23,099 bases of DNA. Origin: Tetmemena sp. SeJ-2015 (Eukaryota; Ciliophora; Spirotrichea; Sporadotrichida; Oxytrichidae). The translations under genes and the position numbers were made by a program. Under the pieces are notes generated by a model. It did not search any database. It was not told the origin of the DNA and saw only the letters and a list, made by a program, of their open reading frames with translations. Below, piece after piece: positions 17,540-23,099 of this stretch. Positions within the stretch are counted from its first letter, which is position 1. Every line of letters starts with the position of its first letter. The stretch covers positions 1-23,099 of the forward strand of contig JAJKFJ010023014.1 of NCBI GenBank assembly GCA_027382625.1, written 5' to 3'.

Positions 17540-17770
17540 AAAAAATTAATCCGTTGTCAAATGGAAGAGTTGTGATAGTTCCGCCTTAACTGATGAGTGT
17601 TAAATTTGAAACAATATTTCTTTAGCCGCACGCTGGGAGGGCTTGGTTTCTAAAAATATTTAAGGAACGAACTTAGCTAAAGCTTACGATGCCAGCGTTT
17701 TCACATAAGGCAAAGATCCAAGCACCCAAACTGTATACAATATTAGAGAAAATGAGAAATCTCCTCTATG
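17540..17770 (-). CDS. Surface-protein exons upstream of the inserted element
   Basis: Minus strand: YTVWVLGSLPYVKTLASQAL, a 23-bp intron (17650-17672, GTTCGTTCC to ATTTTTAG), then AKNQALPACGQRNIVSNLTL and ISQGGTITTLPFDN. The intron joins GCT AA and A so the frame continues. The strand-rich text with GGTITTLPFDN fits an extracellular domain like those in the pieces at 16629-16866, so it is probably the same gene, now separated by the 623-bp element. A short AT-rich interval next to the element could be an intron. Start codon and further upstream exons are not identified here. Confidence 0.45.
17650..17672 (-). other. 23-bp GT-AG intron
   Basis: Starts GTTCGTTCC and ends ATTTTTAG on the minus strand. 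Its removal joins two protein-like stretches in one frame. Confidence 0.5.
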
Positions 17771-17779
17771 ATATTAAGA

Positions 17780-18285
17780 TAAAAAATGATTCAAATTAAA
17801 TTTTAATTTTCATAACTTAATTCATGCTTCCAAAATTTTTGCTGAAAACATCTTAAATTAATTAAATTCTAGGGTTTTCATTTCATTTTACTAGAGTTTT
17901 AGCAGCCAGCGAGATTATCTATAAAATATTTTTTCTTACTAAACTCTTTCCTAATATTAAAACTCAAAGATAATAAAATTTTCAACTTTTATATTTATAT
18001 GATCGTAATTCCTTTTTAAAGAGGTAGTCTAATTTATTTTTTTTTAATAAATTAATACTTTTTCTTTATAACAGAATCCCTTTAATAAGTTTATTCTCTT
18101 TTTGATAATGCGGAATAAATTATCCTATTTTGAAGCTTTTATTTCCCTTATTTTATTTGATATGCTTTATCTATTTTTAATATATTAAGTTAAAAATCAA
18201 AATAAATACCTAATTTTTGAAATTAGTAAATGTAATGATTTTTATTTTTTATCTGTATCTGACTTGTCAAATTAATAGCAATTGA
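17780..18285. other. AT-rich spacer
   Basis: About 500 bp of low-GC sequence with T-rich runs. No coding texture or repeat seen. It could be a longer intron or a true intergenic gap between surface-protein pieces. Confidence 0.4.
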
Positions 18286-18965
18286 TATACTCCTGCGTGC
18301 AGTTTCGCAAGTAAATATTAACAAAATGGCCAGAAGTAGTTGAGATAACTGCCCCACCTAGTCCTATTACCTAAGCTACGATGTCTATCTTATATGTAAC
18401 ACTTCTTGGAATGCTAATCGAGTTGAAGTACTTTTATAATATTGAATACAAATACTGCTTGTACAGGACTATTGTATCTTGATTAGCAAATTCTTTATGA
18501 ATTAGATTAGATATAGTTTATCAATAGTGTACATTAAACTGTACAATAATCTGTGACATTATAGAAGTTGAGAGTTTAGTTGAACAGCATGAAGTTGAAC
18601 AAAAGGGGGTTGTCATTGCAGTTTGCTAGTCCGTAACTAGCCAATTCAATTTGCCAGTCGGACTCTTCATAGTAATGTCTATCTTTAATAAATTAAACTT
18701 AATCATTTTTAAATCGAAGGAGCCATCTAAAAACTGATTATATCCGATGTAGTATTGAACTTCCAACACACCTGCTGGATTATATACTAATAATTTAATC
18801 AATCAAGTATTTAACAAATTATTTTAGCGATAACGCAGTTCCCAGCTGAATTACTAAAAAGAATTTTTAAGCAGTAAAAAATGAAAGTGTACCTATAAGG
18901 AACTTGCAATTTTAACAGATCTAAAGAAGATAATTTAACATCGTTCATATCAAGTGTTAAATCCA
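18286..18965 (-). CDS. Multi-exon strand-rich protein, probably extracellular
   Basis: Minus-strand exons in order: LTLDMNDVKLSSLDLLKLQV, intron 18854-18892 (39 bp), YSNSAGNCVIAKIIL, intron 18787-18815 (29 bp), YNPAGVLEVQYYIGYNQFLD, then IDITMKSPTGKLNWLVTD, NCNDNPLLFNFMLFNQTL and, in another frame, YFNSISIPRSVTYKIDIVAQ followed by GLGGAVISTTSGHF. Both introns keep the reading frame. The Asn- and strand-rich text with Cys fits a secreted or surface domain. It may be an upstream part of the same large gene as 15830-17770 or a related neighbour. Frame changes in the 3' half (about 18290-18650) are not explained by clear introns. No family is named. Confidence 0.4.
18787..18815 (-). other. 29-bp GT-AG intron
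   Basis: GTTAAATAC to ATTATTAG on the minus strand; joins ATT T and TA into one frame. Confidence 0.5.
18854..18892 (-). other. 39-bp GT-AG intron
   Basis: GTACACTTTC to CTTTTTAG on the minus strand, T-rich before the acceptor; joins VPY to SNSAGNC in frame. Confidence 0.55.
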
Positions 18966-19059
18966 CTTTTTAAATTATTATTATTCTTAAAATCTAATCT
19001 ATATGGAAATTATTATTAAACTTAGTTTTTTTAAATTGATTAAGTTATTTCCTTTTATT

Positions 19060-19290
19060 TATAAAATGATCCATTGGGTTTGGAGAACCGAGACCATAGT
19101 AAGTTAGATAGTTAGAAGAAAATACTAGCGTTGTTGATGAGGGAGAACTTTAGGAAGGGAAAGTGCAAGTCTAACTTTGATACATTATAAAATTAATTTA
19201 TATCTGATACCAGGCATATATATGAGACTCCCATATGTTATTATTCTTTACTTAGACGAGGTAGTAAACGAAGGTATATTGATAAAAGGC
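19060..19290 (-). CDS. Possible further exons of the same minus-strand gene
   Basis: Two short protein-like stretches on the minus strand: NVSKLDLHFPFLKFSLINN (about 19070-19190) and FINIPSFTTSSK (about 19250-19285), the second followed by a GTAAAG donor-like word. They lie upstream of the exons at 18286-18965 on the same strand. Too short to name and without a start codon. Confidence 0.2.
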
Positions 19291-19299
19291 CAATTAATA

Positions 19300-20030
19300 T
19301 ATCATAAAATAAGTTTATTTTTGCAATATTTTCTCACTATAAATTTGTAAAATAAATTAATTTTAAATGCTAAATGCTTGATACATAGCTCCTTGAGGAT
19401 AATAATCATAAGCAACAGCTTAAATTAATAGTTAAAATTAGTTTTAATTTTATAAAAAAAATTACTATTGAGTTAATTTTTAAAAATTGAAAAGAAAAAA
19501 AGCTGAAGGCTGATAGCCAGTAGAATTCCAGTTGAATAAATCTATAGATGCCAGTGTAATTATTATCGTGAAGAATTTAATTCAAAATAAATAATTTATT
19601 AAAATAATAATACAAACTTAAATTACAAACAGGGACACAGTAGTTATAGCAATATCTGTAATTTGAGTTATGTTGAAAATTATTGAGTGCTATGTATTTT
19701 TATCCATTTACGTATTTAATTTGAAAAAATGCACAATATAAGCAAGCAGATTTCAACAAGCTAAATCCCAAAAGCTGAAAGGAAGACTAAGTAAAGTAAC
19801 TACATTTTTCGCTTTAAAATATCTTTTAATCTATAAATTTATGCTAAATCTCTTTTTTGTTGATAATAGTGTTTTTTGTCTGATACTTTAAAGCATTTTA
19901 CCTTAAGAAAAGGAGAAAATATTTTTGAATTAATTTCAAGAGAATAAGTGCGGTCACACAAAAGGCTAAACAGGTTGACATTTTTAAATCTATAAATAGC
20001 AATAGGGAAATAAAAGCTTAACTATTAGAG
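19300..20030. other. AT-rich spacer
   Basis: No supported feature. Long A/T runs and short mixed patches only. Confidence 0.4.
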
Positions 20031-20044
20031 AAGATAATATAAAG

Positions 20045-20125
20045 TTATTACCTGCATGGGTCTTATCTATATTGGGTAACTTGTCCCCTATGATAGATCT
20101 TAATAGGCGATGCTAATGTAAACAC
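20045..20125 (-). CDS. Possible short exon
   Basis: The minus strand reads LASPIKIYHRGQVTQYRQDP and then meets a GTAATAAC donor-like word. It could be a 5' exon of the minus-strand surface-protein gene. Nothing else supports it. Confidence 0.15.
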
Positions 20126-21295
20126 TTGTATAGCCATAGTTTTAATCTTCATTTTTAGTTTTAAAAATAGCATCATATTAAAAGCAAGAATTTTTAATTT
20201 TTGCTAGTTATAAGAAATACTTAATTTATAAAAATTAATTGACTCTTTTATAAACTACACATTAATTTAAATTTAAATATTTTTATCAATATAAAATGTT
20301 GAATGAGCTGTATCTTCTATAATTTGGAGACATTTTGCTCTTTAATTAGTGTTTAAGCTCAAATGCCTGTTTATATAAGTATTTTGGAGATATCTCGATT
20401 AACCCCTTGATATCAAAGTAATTTTTAAAACTTTTTTAAAAATTCGAATAAAAAATCATATTTTAATCAAAAATAAAATTTTAAATTAAAAATCATTTTT
20501 CTTAAAAATTCTTTTTCTTCTTTTTTAAATTTAAAAACGATAAAAATGCTAATATTTTTAAATTTTGGGAAAAAATAAAAGAATAAAGAAGTTATTTTTT
20601 ACTTTTGTTCTTAGAATCCTAAGAGCTTACTTTAATTTATTTTTATCATCAAATCTCAGAAAGAGAACTACACTATCTTATTCAAACTTTTGTCCCATTA
20701 AGCAGAAGATTTTCTGCCCTTGAAATCAAAGAAAAGAAAGCAATTCGAATATAAATTAACAATTTAAAACTAAATTATAAGCCTTCATAACATTTTCGAC
20801 TATTTTATATATAAATTCCTCTTAGCTAAACTTCATAACATTCTCTGCTAAAAAGGTTTTGATTAATAATTGATAACTGTCTAAATTATAAAAATTCAAC
20901 AAAAAAATATTTTAGTTTTAATTCATCAGGGTAGTAAGTGACCATGAAACCCATTCTATTAAAAATTATCATTATCTAAATATATTTTATATATTTTAAA
21001 CTAAAATAAAATAGGTTAAAATAAATAAGAGAATATAAATAGTAGCACAGGATCGAGTGTACAAAATCTTGAAGACTAACATATTTTTATCACTTATATT
21101 GCATCATATGCGATTTTCAAATTGTTTGAGTGAAGTGAGTCGATCATCTGCAATTAAATACCCTAAATTTAGCTTTTTGTCAAACTTCTTGCTTTTAATT
21201 AAGGATTAAAATAATTTATAGCGCTCTAGGCTATTGTGGTTTAATAGATAAGAAAATGAAGTTTTATAGTCCCAAATTTGAACTTACTCCGACCA
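20126..21295. other. AT-rich spacer with one possible short exon
   Basis: Mostly A/T runs. A single richer patch at about 20655-20750 reads on the plus strand as SERELHYLIQTFVPLSRRFS followed by ALEIKEKKAIR, which is protein-like but isolated, without a start, splice sites or family. Nothing else is seen. Confidence 0.25.
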
Positions 21296-21299
21296 AGAT

Positions 21300-21610
21300 T
21301 CCCGATATATAATCGATTAAACGATTACATAGGAAAGGTAGGAAAGGTAATCTGTACTTAAATTTATGCTATTGGTAGCTAACTCAAGCGCTGCATAGAT
21401 CTCTTCAGGACAATGCTCTCATAGGTAGCTCTAAATAGACAGCAGTTCATGTCTCTGGGTTGAGGAGAAGAAGGCATCTGCTCACTTTCAACGACTGACA
21501 ACGACTGTCCTCTCGATATTATGGAAACCATAGAAGCCAATGCAACTGAAAAATTATCAGGAGTAGGAACTAAGACAAAAATAAGTTCGCTATCTATCAT
21601 ATGCAATAGA
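21300..21610 (-). CDS. Unrecognised coding exon
   Basis: One minus-strand frame reads FFSCIGFYGFHNIERTVVVS, RWKWADAFFSSTQRHELLSI, SYLWEHCPEEIYAALELATN and INLSTDYLSYLSYVIV. It is balanced, has helical periodicity, and uses TGA and TAG sparingly as Trp and Gln. A different minus frame forms a 75-codon standard ORF at 21379-21606 and a plus ORF lies at 21521-21706; both look less protein-like (many Ser/Met/Val in the first, AT-driven residues in the second). No family is recognised and the exon limits are not defined. Confidence 0.3.
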
Positions 21611-21719
21611 AATATATTTGCGATTATTCATGATAAAATTCCCAAAGAATTGAGAGGAGTTTCAGGTTTATTTTTATCATATTTGAGAGTGGTAATTATC
21701 AGATAAGTATAGAAAATAA

Positions 21720-22900
21720 GACAATTTTTTCTCGTTGCGCTAATTGAGAGCTTCACACATACAAGATTAGATTCTCAGTACTTAAAAGAAGTCTAAAATT
21801 TTATTTTTGTAATGATGGACTTTTATTAAATTTGTATGCATCATTTTTTTAAAAATATTTAAAGGAAAATTGAAGGCGCAGGAAAATAATTAGTCTTAAA
21901 AATTGATATCAATCTTAAGGATTTATGGGGTTTTATAACTCGACATCTCAAGCATGAAATAGTGTATTTGGTTTGGCAAAAGTTCTTTTATAAAAATTAT
22001 TATGATTACTCTTAAGTATAATTATACCCTGAGGAGTTCATTAACTTTTCAGACTTATTACTTAAAATGAAACTACTGATTATGAATAGAAATTGATTTT
22101 TAAACTATTTTTTAATAATTTTTGATTTCTTTATTTTATTATGTTATTTTAATTTTCTAGTGAAGTCATCGTTGTGATTTAATAGAGACAGTAATTTAAT
22201 TAAAATCGGTTATTAATTAATTTAAAAAAAACCAGCCATTGATCATGGTGATTGTTAAATAAATGATTTGATCCTGAAGAAAGCTTAAATGTTGCTCATT
22301 AGAAAGATTAGCTTGACAAATAATCTAAGAACTTAAATTAGATTGCTATATGTGATAACTTGATTCATTCATTCTCTAAACAAAATATTGCAAAGACCTT
22401 TAAATCCTTTTTAAAAATTTTATGCTGTTAGGAATCGTTTAAACGGCATTCTTAATTGAGATAATTTATCTGCCAATATTTATTCAATTAATTTAAAATT
22501 TATAATTTATTTTCAATATAAAAAGTCTCTTTGCTATAATATAAGATAGCAGCCAGTAATTAAATATAAATTAGATTCATTATTTAAAAATGAATTTAAA
22601 GTTACTCCTTTTTATGCGAGAAAAATAAAAATAAATAATTATTAGTCGAAACTCACAAAAAGATTTAATATTATTTGAATATTCTCTCTTAGAAGATTAA
22701 AAATCGCTAAATTAGATAAATATATAAATTAATTTCACACTTTAAAAGATCCAGTAAATATATTTAGTACAGTTTATACTTTTATAATAAACAATTATTT
22801 ATGATTATCCAAATATATTATCTTAATCTTTTGTAAAAATTAATATTAAGATTTTTTTTAATATTATTTTCACTTGTTAATAATATTAATCAAATTTAAA
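21720..22900. other. AT-rich spacer, nothing supported
   Basis: About 1.2 kb of low-GC DNA without a protein-like reading, a clear inverted repeat or an RNA gene. Confidence 0.45.
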
Positions 22901-22906
22901 GTAATT

Positions 22907-23099
22907 ATGGAATTTGCCGAATAGAATATTTATCTAAAAGGCATGTGGGGATCTGGCTATAAACCACCTCCACTCACATCATTCTACTACTAGTATTTAA
23001 ATCATTTATACCTCTTCAGTTTATTTATTTTTATTATATTTTGCAATAGAGGAATATCAAAAATAAAAATGTTGCCGTAAAGCTAAAAGATGTAGTCCC
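22907..23099 (+). CDS. 5' end of an unrecognised gene, runs off the right edge
   Basis: ATG at 22907 opens MEFAEQNIYLKGMWGSGYKP followed by PPLTSFYY, with TAG as Gln. A likely intron (22993-23049, 57 bp, GTATTTAAA to TTGCAATAG) follows. After it the frame continues as GISKIKMLPQSQKM to the end of the window. Without splicing, the interval would read as a Phe/Leu/Ile-rich stretch, which looks like translated AT-rich intron. The family is not recognised; too little is present. Confidence 0.45.
22993..23049 (+). other. Probable 57-bp GT-AG intron
   Basis: Starts GTATTTAAATC and ends TTTTGCAATAG, AT-rich with a pyrimidine tract. Removal joins TA and A as a Gln codon and keeps the frame. Confidence 0.5.

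Noticed and set aside
21379..21706. 75-codon minus ORF and 61-codon plus ORF
   Set aside because: A different minus-strand frame over the same bases has more even amino-acid use and continues further at both ends.
1..23099. rRNA, tRNA, CRISPR array, telomere repeats
   Set aside because: No conserved rRNA core, no cloverleaf with a T-loop consensus, no regularly spaced repeats, and no C4A2/C4A4-type telomeric arrays were found by eye.

Overview
The window looks like ciliate nuclear DNA in which all three standard stop codons are read as sense. Every convincing gene needs TAA and TAG as Gln and internal TGA as Trp, while TGA also seems to end genes. That pattern is known from karyorelict ciliates such as Loxodes and, in a similar form, from Condylostoma. 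A karyorelict is the better guess, because internal TGA is concentrated toward the 5' parts of the two best genes and scarce before the final TGA. The DNA is very AT-rich. Coding islands are recognisable by higher GC, and they are cut by small GT-AG introns (about 23-57 bp). Because no frame is truly closed in this code, ORF length alone means little; calls rest on protein-like reading, known motifs, and introns that keep the frame.

Layout. Positions 1-345 hold the cut-off end of an unrecognised plus-strand gene, followed by about 0.9 kb of homopolymer-rich DNA and a gene-poor stretch. At 2265-4906 (minus) lies an SF2/SecA-like helicase gene. It is divergent from a tandem-BRCT-like gene at 5351-6203 (plus); the 444-bp spacer between them carries a cluster of ATCACA motifs. 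Tail-to-tail with the BRCT gene is a DDE transposase of the IS630/Tc1 type (about 6300-7210, minus). From 7.2 to 9.7 kb there are weaker exons and a small palindromic repeat. A 670-bp fold-back element (9827-10500) follows, then a 3128-bp transposon (11588-14715) with 232-bp terminal inverted repeats and an 8-bp target duplication, probably hAT-like. A degraded membrane-protein fragment (possibly chitin-synthase-like) lies at about 14960-15260. From about 15830 to 20110 the minus strand carries pieces of one or more multi-exon surface-protein genes with cadherin-like/Ig-like sequence. These are split by a 623-bp inverted-repeat element (16867-17489) that carries an ubiquitin-like ORF. The last 3 kb is mostly empty, apart from an unrecognised minus-strand exon near 21.4 kb and a gene running off the right edge.

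The main themes are mobile DNA and frame breaks. At least four inverted-repeat structures and one transposase sit among ordinary genes, and nearly every gene shows one or more single-base frame changes. These could be long-read indel errors or real decay; the sequence alone cannot decide. No rRNA, tRNA or CRISPR array was recognised.
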